A DNA stretch of 33,714 nucleotides from Muribacter muris (GTDB taxonomy: Bacteria; Pseudomonadota; Gammaproteobacteria; Enterobacterales; Pasteurellaceae). The DNA lies in NCBI RefSeq assembly GCF_001038205.1, contig NZ_JWIZ01000063.1, positions 1-33,714 of the forward strand, in the 5' to 3' direction. The notes under the pieces were generated by a model. The model was given only the letters and a program-made list of their open reading frames with translations, ran no database searches and was not told where the DNA came from. The position numbers were made by a program, and so were the translations under genes. Below are positions 17,873-26,351 of the stretch, piece by piece (position 1 is the first letter of the stretch; the number at the start of each line of letters is the position of its first letter).

Positions 17873-18352
17873 ATGAGCGAAAAATACACAAACGAAAAAT
17901 ATGTTGTCACGTGGGATATGTTCCATATGCACGCGCGCAAATTGGCAGAACGTTTACTGCCGGCAAACCAATGGAAAGGCATTGTGGCAGTCAGCCGTGG
18001 CGGGCTGTTTCCGGCGGCAGTACTTGCCCGTGAATTAAATATTCGCCACGTTGAAACTGTGTGCATTGCCAGTTACGATCACGATAGCCAAGGGGAATTA
18101 AACGTATTACACGCAGCCGCTCTTGAAAATGGCGGTGAGGGGTTTATCATTGCGGACGATTTAGTCGATACTGGCAATACTGCCCGTGAAATTCGCAGAA
18201 TGTACCCGAAAGCCCGTTTTGTAACGGTCTTTGCCAAACCGCAAGGGGCAGCGTTGGTGGACGATTACATTGTGGATATTCCGCAAGAAACGTGGATTGA
18301 GCAACCGTGGGATCTCGGCATCACTTTCGTACAACCTCTTGCGAAAAAATAA
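17873..18352 (+). CDS. gpt: Xanthine-guanine phosphoribosyltransferase
   Basis: Purine salvage enzyme joining guanine, xanthine or hypoxanthine to PRPP to make GMP, XMP or IMP, often associated with the inner face of the membrane. The 159-residue protein has [20 protein letters not shown] near residues 39-58 and the PRPP-binding motif DDLVDTGNT at 95-103; the size is typical. Its leader holds a terminator-like hairpin. The next gene, gmk, phosphorylates its product GMP, so the pair is a small guanine salvage module, though a strong terminator separates them. Confidence 0.95.
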   Translation: MSEKYTNEKYVVTWDMFHMHARKLAERLLPANQWKGIVAVSRGGLFPAAVLARELNIRHVETVCIASYDHDSQGELNVLHAAALENGGEGFIIADDLVDTGNTAREIRRMYPKARFVTVFAKPQGAALVDDYIVDIPQETWIEQPWDLGITFVQPLAKK

Positions 18353-18361
18353 TCAGATTTT

Positions 18362-18388
18362 CGGACGCTCGTTGAGCGTCCCTTTTTT
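18362..18388 (+). terminator. Terminator between gpt and gmk
   Basis: Stem GGACGCTC / GAGCGTCC with a GTT loop, then CTTTTTT. The stem is one of several GGACGC...GCGTCC palindromes in the window. Confidence 0.85.
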
Positions 18389-18408
18389 ATTCCAACCGAT
18401 AACTAACG

Positions 18409-19032
18409 ATGAATTTAGGCAATTTATACATTATTTCTGCGCCAAGCGGTGCGGGTAAATCCTCGCTTATCAATGCGTTATTGAGTGATTTACCTGCCAG
18501 CCAAGTCCGGCTTTCCATTTCGCATACAACCCGCGCGCCTCGTCCTGCCGAGCAAGACGGCGTGCATTACTATTTTAGCTCCCGCGCTGAATTTGAACAG
18601 TTGATTGCCCAAGGGCACTTTCTGGAGTGGGCGGAAGTGTTTGGCAATTATTATGGTACTTCGTTACCGATGATCGAACAAAGTTTGGCACAAGGCATTG
18701 ATGTCTTTTTGGACATTGATTGGCAAGGTGCACGGCAAATTCGTGAAAAGCTGCCGAATGTGAAAACCGTATTTATTCTGCCGCCGTCTAAAGCGGAATT
18801 GGAAAAACGCTTGATTGGACGCGGGCAAGATTCCGCCGAAACAATTGCGAAGCGTATGAATGAAGCGGTGTCTGAAATGAGTCATTATGCCGAGTTTGAT
18901 TATGTGATCGTCAATGACGATTTCCAAACGGCACTCAACGAGCTAAAAAGTATTTTAGTGGCGGAGCGTTTGAAACAATCGGTGCAAAGCGTTCGTCATC
19001 AAGGCTTAATTGCTCAATTACTGACCGTGTAA
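18409..19032 (+). CDS. gmk: Guanylate kinase
   Basis: Essential nucleotide kinase converting GMP and ATP to GDP and ADP. The 207-residue protein has the P-loop [10 protein letters not shown] at residues 10-19, the GMP-binding [19 protein letters not shown] block, and the lid [14 protein letters not shown]. It is complete. The ribosome-binding site is weak, but the N-terminus [14 protein letters not shown] fits the family. A palindrome, and then the convergent corA gene, follow. Confidence 0.95.
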   Translation: MNLGNLYIISAPSGAGKSSLINALLSDLPASQVRLSISHTTRAPRPAEQDGVHYYFSSRAEFEQLIAQGHFLEWAEVFGNYYGTSLPMIEQSLAQGIDVFLDIDWQGARQIREKLPNVKTVFILPPSKAELEKRLIGRGQDSAETIAKRMNEAVSEMSHYAEFDYVIVNDDFQTALNELKSILVAERLKQSVQSVRHQGLIAQLLTV

Positions 19033-19076
19033 GCGGTCTGTTTGGGGCAAAATCCGACATTATATGCCAAATAAAT

Positions 19077-19095
19077 GGACGCCTGCGTGGCGTCC
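19077..19095. repeat. GGACGC palindrome between gmk and corA
   Basis: GGACGCC-TGCGT-GGCGTCC lies between two convergent genes with no T-run after it. It shares its arms with the gpt terminator (18363) and with elements at 30590 and 32228. Confidence 0.65.
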
Positions 19096-19135
19096 TTGAA
19101 CTATCGGCAGGGTTGCCGTTGCGCAGTGATTACCC

Positions 19136-20101
19136 CTAAAGCCAACCCTTGCGTTTAAAGTAGAGATAAGGTGCGGCGGCGGCACACGCCATTAAGCCGA
19201 GAGCCATTGGGTAGCCGTATTTAAAATGCAGTTCCGGCATTACTTCAAAGTTCATTCCGTAGGTGGAAGCGACCAACGTTGCGGGTAAGAACATTACGGA
19301 GACGACCGAGAAGAATTTCATAATCCGGTTCTGTTCAATATTGATGAAACCCATCGCCGCTTGCATCAGGAAATTGACCTTTTGAAACAGTGATTCATTG
19401 TGCGGCTGCAAGGATTCCACATCTCGCATAATATCCCGCGCTTGTTCAAGCTGATTGTTGGGCAAGCGTGTTTTGCGCACTAAAAAACCCAATGCCCGTT
19501 GAGTATCCATTAAGCATAGCCGTACCTTTGAGCTAGCATCTTCCAGCTCCGTCAGCTCGGCGAGGGCATCATCAAAATTATGTTCACCTTTTTTCTGATT
19601 TTCTTGACCGCTTAACACTACACGGCTGAGTTTTTCCAAATCGGCATAAATTGTTTCAATCACATCGGCTAACTGCTCAATTTTGGTTTCAAACAGATCG
19701 AGCAATAATTCATAAGCATTGCCGTCAATCAGTTTCGCTCGGCGGGAACGCATTCGGTAAAGCCGAAAAGCAGGTAAATCCCGCTCACGCAAGGTAAATA
19801 ACCGCCCGTCCCGTATCGTAAAGCCGACTGTCGCAATATCGGCGTAATCATCATCGTCTAAACAGTAGAAAAAAGAGTGCAAATGCAGCCCGTCTTCATC
19901 TTCAAAAAAGCGGGCGGAGGCTTCGAGATCTTCCAATTCGTGTTCTTCGGCAAGGGTTTGATCCAGCCGATGCTCCAACACGTTCCGCTCATCATCACTC
20001 GGATCGACCAAATCAATCCAGATCGCATCATTTAACTGATCTTGAACCGTTTCATCAACACTGACTAGCCGATCGTTCTGCAACGAAAATGCTCTGATCA
20101 T
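19136..20101 (-). CDS. corA: Magnesium/cobalt channel CorA
   Basis: Homopentameric inner-membrane channel for Mg2+ uptake that also admits Co2+ and Ni2+. The 321-residue protein has a large N-terminal cytoplasmic domain ([58 protein letters not shown]) and a long stalk helix. Two C-terminal membrane helices follow, with the pore signature YGMNFE (GMN at 282-284) and a basic end, KRKGWL. Very close to the enteric protein. The start has TTAGGAG upstream. Confidence 0.95.
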   Translation of the reverse strand: MIRAFSLQNDRLVSVDETVQDQLNDAIWIDLVDPSDDERNVLEHRLDQTLAEEHELEDLEASARFFEDEDGLHLHSFFYCLDDDDYADIATVGFTIRDGRLFTLRERDLPAFRLYRMRSRRAKLIDGNAYELLLDLFETKIEQLADVIETIYADLEKLSRVVLSGQENQKKGEHNFDDALAELTELEDASSKVRLCLMDTQRALGFLVRKTRLPNNQLEQARDIMRDVESLQPHNESLFQKVNFLMQAAMGFINIEQNRIMKFFSVVSVMFLPATLVASTYGMNFEVMPELHFKYGYPMALGLMACAAAAPYLYFKRKGWL

Positions 20102-20408
20102 TTCATACTCCTAAAAAATGGTATGAGGCGATGAACAAAAAGGGACAAATAAGATACTGACAGGGGCTACCGACACGCTCGTCGATAACTGCATAAGGAA
20201 GTTGGACGAGAGTTTAGTAAAAAGCTGATAAGTATCGACTATGGCTGTCCAAACTGCGTATCCTCAAGGTGAAAAAAACGGGTGAAATGTTACCGATTTG
20301 TGCCGAGATCGTCAAGAAAAAGCCGTATCGTGCTGTCAACAAGCGGTCAGTTATTGGCAAGAATTTACCCATATTGCCAAAATCTATAACAGCTATTGCT
20401 GAAATTCA
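20102..20408. other. corA-tpx intergenic region
   Basis: About 370 bases separate the divergent corA and tpx starts. The region holds the corA leader, an uptake sequence at 20339 and the tpx promoter at its right end. On the minus strand a 27-codon frame (20194 to 20111) ends in the corA ribosome-binding region, which recalls the CorL leader peptide of Salmonella, but it lacks a visible ribosome-binding site. I see no other gene. Confidence 0.4.
20339..20347 (+). repeat. DNA uptake sequence, Apl type
   Basis: Exact ACAAGCGGT followed by CAGTTATTGGCAAGAATTT, in the corA-tpx intergenic region. Confidence 0.8.
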
Positions 20409-20437
20409 TTTTCATTTTGCCGAAAAACCGCTATATT
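20409..20437 (+). promoter_or_regulatory. Candidate tpx promoter
   Basis: TTTTCA, a 17-bp spacer and TATATT, 33 bases before the tpx start codon. Confidence 0.45.
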
Positions 20438-20470
20438 GCGTTGGATTTTTTCTACTCACAAGGAGTTTTT

Positions 20471-20971
20471 ATGACACAAATTACGTTAGCCGGCACACCG
20501 ATTGAAGTGGCAGGTACATTCCCGAAAGCAGGCGATGTGGTTAAAAATTTTACATTAGTCAATAATGGTTTAGAAAATGTTTCTCTGTCAGACTTTGACG
20601 GCAAACGCAAAGTGTTAAATATTTTTCCGAGCATTGATACCGGCATTTGCGCCACCTCCGTGCGTGTATTCAATCAAAAAGCGGCAAATTTAGCCAATAC
20701 GGTTGTCCTCTGCATTTCAGCGGATTTACCTTTCGCCCAAGCCCGCTTCTGCGGTGCGGAAGGCATTGAAAATGCCCAAACGCTTTCTACTTTCCGTAGT
20801 AAAGCGCTTCACAACGAATTAGGTGTGGACATTGCCACCGGCCCATTAACCGGCTTAACCGCTCGTTCCGTCATCGTATTAGACGAAAATAATACCGTGA
20901 TCCATAGCGAGCTTGTGCCTGAAATTAAACAAGAACCAAACTATGACGCAGCACTGGCAGTGTTAGCTTAA
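20471..20971 (+). CDS. tpx: Thiol peroxidase (Tpx, atypical 2-Cys peroxiredoxin)
   Basis: Thioredoxin-dependent peroxidase that reduces hydrogen peroxide and alkyl hydroperoxides. The start at ATG 20471 follows AAGGAG and gives 166 residues, matching the usual 167-168; an upstream in-frame start would add a non-homologous extension. The peroxidatic Cys60 lies in [12 protein letters not shown] and the resolving Cys94 in ARFCGAEG, the spacing of the Tpx group. A candidate promoter precedes it and a strong terminator follows, so it is probably monocistronic. Confidence 0.95.
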   Translation: MTQITLAGTPIEVAGTFPKAGDVVKNFTLVNNGLENVSLSDFDGKRKVLNIFPSIDTGICATSVRVFNQKAANLANTVVLCISADLPFAQARFCGAEGIENAQTLSTFRSKALHNELGVDIATGPLTGLTARSVIVLDENNTVIHSELVPEIKQEPNYDAALAVLA

Positions 20972-20990
20972 GAAAATCAGAAGATATGAG

Positions 20991-21019
20991 ACAGGGCATT
21001 TTTGATGCCCTGTTTTTTA
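20991..21019 (+). terminator. Terminator after tpx
   Basis: Nine-base-pair stem ACAGGGCAT / ATGCCCTGT with a five-base loop, followed by TTTTTTAT. It abuts the end of the convergent mtlR gene. Confidence 0.88.
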
Positions 21020-21550
21020 TAGCGGGCTATCGACATTAAGGGAATCTAAAATGTGAGCGATAGCTAAGATCAAACCGGAACGCATTATTTTTTCGAGACG
21101 ATACTGCTGCATTTGGTGTTGGATAGAGTCTTTATTCTCAATGCCAACAGTCATTTTTTGAAGCGCCTTAAAAGGTTCAAGATCAATATGGTGCAATTTC
21201 TCCGCAAATTGTATAACCAGCTCATCAGCAAAAGCAGGCTCATTGATCTCATCGCTCATTACCGTTTTCATCTCTAAAAACGTGAGAATATCTTGATAGA
21301 CTTGAGCAGAAATTACGCCTAGACCCAGTAATAATTTTAATCTGACGCTCAAGTCCGAAAGCGGGCCTTGATGTTCAAATAATGAATCTACTACCGATTT
21401 TAGGGCAAAATCTGTTTTGCGGAAAACCCTTTCAATAAGGTGTTCAATCTGTTGATTAAATTGTAGGGTAGATAAAGCAAGGAAGCCTCGGAAAGAGGCT
21501 ACCTCACTTAATTGTTCAATAAAATGATCTTGATTCTGCATCTCTAACAT
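21017..21550 (-). CDS. mtlR: Mannitol operon repressor MtlR
   Basis: Cytoplasmic regulator of mannitol uptake genes; MtlR proteins lack a classical DNA-binding domain and may act with another regulator. From ATG 21550 the protein has 177 residues, with the diagnostic [20 protein letters not shown] block in the centre and [16 protein letters not shown] before it. This start overlaps the mtlD stop codon; a second ATG at 21541 is possible, and a longer upstream reading would overlap mtlD by 61 bases. Last gene of mtlA-mtlD-mtlR. Confidence 0.88.
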   Translation of the reverse strand: MLEMQNQDHFIEQLSEVASFRGFLALSTLQFNQQIEHLIERVFRKTDFALKSVVDSLFEHQGPLSDLSVRLKLLLGLGVISAQVYQDILTFLEMKTVMSDEINEPAFADELVIQFAEKLHHIDLEPFKALQKMTVGIENKDSIQHQMQQYRLEKIMRSGLILAIAHILDSLNVDSPL

Positions 21551-22689
21551 TGACTGTATCGGGCAGCAATTTGTGTAATGACCGACTCGTCCTCTAATTG
21601 ACAATATGTTTTCACCGCAGCTTCTATACCGTTATTTGCAATAAATTCACTTAATTCAACCGCTTGCGGATCGCTCGTATTGCGATATTGTAACGCCATT
21701 ACTACCCCCTCAATCAAGTGTGGGTGAGGCAAATTAAATTCAATAGTACCCAGTAGCGGCTTAATCAAGCGATCATTTGGGCTTAATTTGCGAATAGGTT
21801 CTCGTCCGACACGATCTACATCATCATTCAGGTACGGATTGGCAAATCGTTTGAGAATTTTTTCAATATACGCTGCGTGCAAAGTGGGATCAAAATTATA
21901 ACGCTTAATAAGCACTTCGCCACTTTCTGCCATTGTTGCTTTGACCGCTTGGTAAATGGGCTCGATTGCTATGGCTTCTTTGATCCAGTTTACCCCTGCT
22001 TTTTTGCCGAGATAGGCGCAGATAAGATGCCCTGTGTTAAGAGTAAACAGTTTTCGTTCCACAAACGCCAGTAAATTATCGGTCAATTCCATACCTTGAA
22101 TAGCCGGAATTGTACCTTTAAATTGCGTTTTATCGACAATCCATTCACTAAATTCTTCAACTGTAACTTCAAGGGGATCATCTGGATTGGCGTCTGTAGG
22201 CGGAACAATGCGATCGACTGCAGAATCGACAAAACCGATATATTGCTCAATTTGATGTTGTTGCGCCAGAGTAAGATGCTCAAAAATTTTTGCTTTCAGA
22301 AAGCTACTGCCTCGCACCATATTTTCACAAGCAATAATATTGAGCGGCTCTAGGTTATTTGCTGCAAGGCGTGCCAATAACCCTTTGGCGAGAAGTGGGG
22401 CAAGAAGGGTTAAGACATTTGGTCCCACTGCCGTTGTAATCAATGTAACTTGTTGAATTTTTTCGCAGACGGCTCGTTCATCATTTGAGTTGATTGCGTC
22501 AATATTTTTTACTTGCTCAATACGGCTACTTTCACCGACGATTTTCACACCGTATTGCCGGTATTGATTGATATGGTTAATTTGCGTCGGGTTAATATCG
22601 GCAAAAGTAACCTGAATACCTGAATCGGCTAATAGTTTGCCGATAAAACCTCGTCCAATATTACCTGCGCCAAAATGTAATGCGTTCAT
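21544..22689 (-). CDS. mtlD: Mannitol-1-phosphate 5-dehydrogenase
   Basis: NAD-dependent cytoplasmic enzyme oxidising mannitol 1-phosphate, delivered by MtlA, to fructose 6-phosphate. The 381-residue protein opens with the dinucleotide-binding loop GAGNIGRGF (residues 7-15). It contains the [24 protein letters not shown] and KLFTLNTGH blocks of the polyol dehydrogenase family. Full length. It lies 92 bases after mtlA, with an intercistronic hairpin between them, and its stop overlaps mtlR. Confidence 0.95.
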   Translation of the reverse strand: MNALHFGAGNIGRGFIGKLLADSGIQVTFADINPTQINHINQYRQYGVKIVGESSRIEQVKNIDAINSNDERAVCEKIQQVTLITTAVGPNVLTLLAPLLAKGLLARLAANNLEPLNIIACENMVRGSSFLKAKIFEHLTLAQQHQIEQYIGFVDSAVDRIVPPTDANPDDPLEVTVEEFSEWIVDKTQFKGTIPAIQGMELTDNLLAFVERKLFTLNTGHLICAYLGKKAGVNWIKEAIAIEPIYQAVKATMAESGEVLIKRYNFDPTLHAAYIEKILKRFANPYLNDDVDRVGREPIRKLSPNDRLIKPLLGTIEFNLPHPHLIEGVVMALQYRNTSDPQAVELSEFIANNGIEAAVKTYCQLEDESVITQIAARYSQC

Positions 22690-22725
22690 TTGCGTTTCCT
22701 TTTTGTTAAAAATAATCCGAATCTT

Positions 22726-22734
22726 ACCGCTTGT
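22726..22734 (-). repeat. DNA uptake sequence, Apl type
   Basis: ACCGCTTGT, the complement of the uptake 9-mer, in the mtlA-mtlD gap. Confidence 0.75.
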
Positions 22735-22755
22735 CCCTTTTGCGGTGCGAATGAA

Positions 22756-22772
22756 GGGCGTACTATACGCCC
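22756..22772 (-). repeat. Intercistronic hairpin between mtlA and mtlD
   Basis: GGGCGTA-CTA-TACGCCC, a seven-base-pair stem without a T-run. It lies just after mtlA and could protect mtlA mRNA or modulate mtlD expression. Confidence 0.5.
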
Positions 22773-22781
22773 CTCCGTTGT

Positions 22782-24632
22782 TTAATGTTTACTTAATAAC
22801 GATAAAACCTGCTCGGGATCATTAGTCGTTAAAAGTGTCGCCATTGTGTGTTCATCATCCAATGCATTGGTAATCGCATTGACAACCTGTAGATGCTCAT
22901 TATTACGCGCAGCTATCCCAATAACTAATTTTGCAACACCGTCTTCTTCCTCGTTAAACCGTACACCATCACGATACTGACAGAACACAATGCCTGTTTT
23001 AAGCACTTTGTCCTTTGCCTCTATCGTACCGTGTGGTACGGCAATTCCTTCACCAAGATAAGTGGATACTTGATCTTCCCGCTCAAACATTGCCGGAATA
23101 TAGTCAGCTTGGGCAAAACCGAGCTTGACTAATTGCTCGCCGGCAAATTGGATTGCTTCTTCTTTTGTCGTAGCCGTAAGATTTAAAAAGATTTGCGTAG
23201 GCGTTAAGTTTAATCCCTGTGCCTGTTGCTGCTCTGTTGGCAGAGAAACCGGCGCTACCGCAGTGGTATGGCGCAATTTAGCCACTAAATTATCATAGAC
23301 GCCCCCGTCCAAAAAGTTTGTCAGCGATAAATGTTGCGCATTTGGTGCTTGTTTTCGTGCTCTAGCTGTCAAATCTTGATGAGTAACGACTAATTGCGCA
23401 TCTTCCGGTAAATCGTTAATCGCTAAGTTTTGTACCTCAATAGCTAAATCTGCTGCCTTGATTTTTTTACGCAATAAACTTGCCCCCATCGCACTTGATC
23501 CCATTCCCGCATCGCAGGCGACATAGATTTTATGAATGTTACCTTTAAATTCCGCATTCGTTTGAGACGCTTTCATTGCTTTCATCTGAGTTTGAGCATC
23601 TTCAAGGGAACGTTCCGCTTTTTGTGTTTTCAACAATAATGCTGCGATCGCAAAGGTTACCGCACAAGAGAGAATAACCGACAGTATTACCGCTAAATGC
23701 GCACCACCCGGCGTCATTGCTAATACGGCTAGAATAGAACCCGGTGAAGCTGGGGAAACTAATCCGCCACCCAGTAAACTATTGGTTAAGACTCCGGTCA
23801 TTCCACCAACAATGACGGCAATAATTAACCGAGGATTCATTAACACATAAGGGAAATAAATTTCGTGAATACCGCCAAAGAAGTGAATGATAGACGCGCT
23901 ACCGGCACTTTGTTTGGCAGAGCCTTTGCCAAAAATGATATAAGCCAACAAAATGCCTAACCCTGGACCGGGATTTGCCTCAATTAAGAAGAAAATGGAT
24001 TTGCCTAAATCAGCCGATTGCTGAATGCCCAACGGAGAAAAAATACCGTGATTGATGGCATTATTGAGAAATAAAATTTTTGCCGGCTCAACAATCACCG
24101 AGGTTAAAGGTAATAAATTGGCTTCCACTAAACTATTAACACCGCTTGCCAATAATTGTGATAGCTGCGTAACCAAACCGCCGATAATACTGAAAGAAAG
24201 CAAGGCGAGTAACATACCGATAATACCTGCGGAAAAATTGTTTACCAGCATCTCAAAACCGCTTTTGACTTTCCCCTCAACCCATTGATCGAAAGTTTTA
24301 ATTGCCCAACCGCCTAATGGGCCGACAATCATTGCACCGAGAAACATTGGGATTTCCGAGCCGACAATGATCCCTATCGTTGTAATTGCACCAACTACTG
24401 CCCCACGTTCACCGCCGACTAACCGCCCGCCACTATAACCGATTAAAAGCGGGAGTAAATAGGTAATCATTGGCCCGACTAATTTTGCCAACTGCTCATT
24501 TGGCAACCAACCTGTCGGGATAAATAGTGCGGTAATAAACCCCCACGCGATAAAAGCACCGATATTCGGCATCACCATATTAGAGAGAAAACGCCCAAAC
24601 CCTTGGACTTTCACTTTCAAATTTGAAGACAT
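22782..24632 (-). CDS. mtlA: Mannitol-specific PTS enzyme EIICBA
   Basis: Transports mannitol through the inner membrane and phosphorylates it to mannitol 1-phosphate. All three domains are fused in 616 residues. EIIC (about 1-335) has the conserved [13 protein letters not shown], His195. EIIB (about 365-460) has phosphocysteine Cys373 in [12 protein letters not shown] (about 470-616) has phosphohistidine His534 in VPHGT. The start has an ACGAGG site. It is the first gene of the mtl operon, preceded by three CRP sites. Confidence 0.95.
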   Translation of the reverse strand: MSSNLKVKVQGFGRFLSNMVMPNIGAFIAWGFITALFIPTGWLPNEQLAKLVGPMITYLLPLLIGYSGGRLVGGERGAVVGAITTIGIIVGSEIPMFLGAMIVGPLGGWAIKTFDQWVEGKVKSGFEMLVNNFSAGIIGMLLALLSFSIIGGLVTQLSQLLASGVNSLVEANLLPLTSVIVEPAKILFLNNAINHGIFSPLGIQQSADLGKSIFFLIEANPGPGLGILLAYIIFGKGSAKQSAGSASIIHFFGGIHEIYFPYVLMNPRLIIAVIVGGMTGVLTNSLLGGGLVSPASPGSILAVLAMTPGGAHLAVILSVILSCAVTFAIAALLLKTQKAERSLEDAQTQMKAMKASQTNAEFKGNIHKIYVACDAGMGSSAMGASLLRKKIKAADLAIEVQNLAINDLPEDAQLVVTHQDLTARARKQAPNAQHLSLTNFLDGGVYDNLVAKLRHTTAVAPVSLPTEQQQAQGLNLTPTQIFLNLTATTKEEAIQFAGEQLVKLGFAQADYIPAMFEREDQVSTYLGEGIAVPHGTIEAKDKVLKTGIVFCQYRDGVRFNEEEDGVAKLVIGIAARNNEHLQVVNAITNALDDEHTMATLLTTNDPEQVLSLLSKH

Positions 24633-24679
24633 AATGACCTCGTATTAAAGGAAGAAATGATCGAACTAATTTGAGCAGA

Positions 24680-24707
24680 AAATAACATTGTCCCAGCCCG
24701 TTACCAA
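24680..24707 (-). promoter_or_regulatory. Candidate mtlA promoter
   Basis: On the minus strand, TTGGTA, a 16-bp spacer and TTATTT. A start near 24672 would put the nearest CRP site close to -61, the classical class I activation position. Confidence 0.4.
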
Positions 24708-24724
24708 TCAGATTTAATTAAAAA

Positions 24725-24740
24725 TGTGAAGTAGATCACA
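24725..24740. promoter_or_regulatory. CRP site 1 upstream of mtlA
   Basis: TGTGAAGTAGATCACA has perfect TGTGA and TCACA half-sites with a 6-bp spacer. It is the site nearest to the predicted mtlA promoter. Confidence 0.85.
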
Positions 24741-24767
24741 TATATGCATTATGATAATTTTTAAAAA

Positions 24768-24783
24768 TGTGATCTAATTCACA
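24768..24783. promoter_or_regulatory. CRP site 2 upstream of mtlA
   Basis: TGTGATCTAATTCACA has perfect half-sites and is centred 43 bp from site 1. Confidence 0.85.
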
Positions 24784-24808
24784 CTTTTGTTTTGAAAAAA
24801 TATTTGAG

Positions 24809-24824
24809 TGTGATTTAGATCACA
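24809..24824. promoter_or_regulatory. CRP site 3 upstream of mtlA
   Basis: TGTGATTTAGATCACA has perfect half-sites and is centred 41 bp from site 2, so all three sites lie roughly on one face of the helix. Confidence 0.85.
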
Positions 24825-24949
24825 TTATTAGTCAGCTTGCATCAAAATAGATTGTTTAAAAAATACTCTGCCCTACTTCGACTTTTCCCCATTTAGCTAA
24901 CCCTTTGTTTTTACTTTAAAAATGTATTTTAATACCTTGTTATTTTCGG

Positions 24950-25214
24950 TTATTCACGTCTATTTTGGCAATCTATCACAATGTTATCCACATTTGATGG
25001 GGATAAATCAGCAGCGAATGTGAATAAGCCGTCTCTATTTCTATTTGGGTTACCCGAAATGATTAGAATGTTAATAAATTCAGCAATGTTATGTCTGTTT
25101 AGACAGAGGTAAGGAAATATTATGTGAGACATAAATTTTAGGCAAAAAGATTTCCCTGCAGTTATTGTTTATCGCCACCAATCAATATTCATCTTACCCA
25201 CAAGGTTATCCACA
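24950..25214. other. Cluster of DnaA-box sequences
   Basis: Two perfect TTATCCACA boxes (24984-24992 and 25206-25214, plus strand) and a TTATTCACA box on the minus strand (25019-25027). One-mismatch boxes occur at 24950 (TTATTCACG), 24998-25006 (minus, TTATCCCCA) and 25194-25202 (TTACCCACA). The surrounding 600 bases are AT-rich and hold no convincing gene. Direct repeats ATCAATATT (25181, 25254) and TAGCAATGA (25310, 25331) add to the structure. I found no GATC between the CRP sites and the next gene, unlike E. coli oriC. This may be a replication origin or a DnaA-binding regulatory or titration locus. Confidence 0.5.
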
Positions 25215-25493
25215 TTTTGCAAATTTCTAGCTCTATGTAGAAAATGAAAAAGTATCAATATTTCAAGGTGATAATCAGAATATTGCCTTACTGATAATTT
25301 AAGCATATATAGCAATGATTTTATGATGAATAGCAATGAATGTTTCTATACAGTAAGCAAAACTCAAGTTTTAGCAGGTATAATAAGATTCCCAATTTAA
25401 AACTTAACGTAAACCTTTGCGTTGTAAAAGCTTGCCGACAAGTTGAGTGAAAACAGGTAAAATAGCACTTTATTGATAGTGTAAGGCGTTAGG

Positions 25494-25706
25494 ATGAACG
25501 GTACAGAAATACTAGGCTATATTGCAATGGCGATGGTAGCTTGCTCGTTTTTACTCAAAGATGTGATAAAGCTGCGTTTGGTGAATGCGGCTGGGGCAGT
25601 TTGTTTTGTGATTTACGGTGGGTTAATCGGCTCATATCCGGTAATGGGGCTAAATACGTTTGTGGCAGTTGTAAACGGTTACTATATTTGGAAAGCAAAG
25701 CACTAG
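25494..25706 (+). CDS. Small YgjV-like inner-membrane protein
   Basis: A 70-residue hydrophobic protein with three predicted membrane segments (about 5-22, 29-46 and 50-65). It contains the pattern GYIAMAMVACSFLLKD...LRLVNAAGAVCFVIYGGLIGSYPV...NTFVAVVNGYYIWK. This resembles one half of YgjV-type membrane proteins, in which short single-repeat forms also occur. The function is unknown. The start has TAAGG seven bases upstream. The gene is isolated, between the DnaA-box cluster and a decayed transposase, and ends in a terminator built from an uptake sequence. Confidence 0.75.
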   Translation: MNGTEILGYIAMAMVACSFLLKDVIKLRLVNAAGAVCFVIYGGLIGSYPVMGLNTFVAVVNGYYIWKAKH

Positions 25707-25710
25707 CTAT

Positions 25711-25719
25711 ACAAGCGGT
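25711..25719 (+). repeat. DNA uptake sequence, Apl type
   Basis: Exact ACAAGCGGT just after the YgjV-like gene; it forms the left arm of the terminator there. Confidence 0.8.
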
Positions 25720-25745
25720 GCGTTTTACAAAATAAACCGCTTTTT
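25713..25745 (+). terminator. Terminator formed by an inverted uptake-sequence pair
   Basis: AAGCGGT (25713-25719) pairs with ACCGCTT (25736-25742), and TTTATT follows. Inverted uptake sequences acting as terminators are known in the Pasteurellaceae and Neisseria. Confidence 0.65.
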
Positions 25746-25850
25746 ATTGGATCTATAGGAGAAAAGCTAATAACGATGATTATTTTTAGTGATCTTTACC
25801 AACTATTTTTATTTAAAAATATTTTATAAACAATATCTTATTCCCTCTTA

Positions 25851-26192
25851 CTAAGCCACTATGTGGACGTAATCTATCTTTGATGCTTTGAACAACCCTT
25901 CTATCCTATTTACTGCCTTTTTAATATTTAATTTAGGAGATTTCTTATACATAAAAATATAATCCATATAACATTTTAGACTTGCATAGGCTCTTTCTAA
26001 CATGCGATGTTTATAGGGGAGGTCATTCGTTTTCTCCTAGCACTTATTTAAAAATAATTGATACTTTTCCTTATTTCTTAGTGCTCTCATTATGATTGAG
26101 ACTAAATGAAATTGACACATTTGAGTTGGAAGGGTCATCAAACCTTTCAAACATCTACGTCTGCCATCACAAGTAGCTGATGATGTATTTAT
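25851..26192 (-). pseudogene. Decayed transposase fragment (IS256-variant/MULE-like)
   Basis: One frame reads TSSATCDGRRRCLKGLM..., then TQMCQFH at about 26106-26126, then a TAG stop at 26037-26039. The same frame continues with LPYKHRMLERAYASLK, LNIKKAVNRIEGLF and a final stop at 25851. The CDGRRG-L...P-QMCQFH pair and the YTHRRLRSAYRSLK...ELNIPNTTNSLEGLF block are, from memory, features of a transposase family related to IS256 and MULE-type enzymes. The N-terminal third is missing, the middle is shortened, there is an internal stop, and the end runs into unrelated residues. No terminal inverted repeats were recognised. The family name is tentative, but the call of a broken transposase is fairly firm. 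Confidence 0.6.
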
Positions 26193-26330
26193 TTTATATG
26201 CCTATTTATATGCTTAAATTTAACTCAATACGCAGTCGATTACATTAAAAATCTTGTAAAGTGAGAGTATCAATACAATAAGTAATACTCAATAAACAGT
26301 AACATAATTGCAAAAAATCTGACCAAACCG

Positions 26331-26339
26331 ACCGCTTGT
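26331..26339 (-). repeat. DNA uptake sequence, Apl type
   Basis: On the minus strand ACAAGCGGTCGGTTTGG, followed after a short gap by TTTTTTGCAATT, an almost ideal extended uptake sequence. It lies just beyond the artM stop. Confidence 0.85.
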
Positions 26340-26351
26340 TGCCATTTTAGG

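Noticed and set aside
20269-20505. A 78-residue plus-strand frame overlapping the tpx start
   Set aside because: It crosses an uptake sequence, the tpx promoter and the tpx start in another frame; nothing in it looks protein-like.
24950-25132. A 60-residue minus-strand frame
   Set aside because: It lies across the DnaA-box cluster, has no recognisable domain, and its composition looks non-coding.
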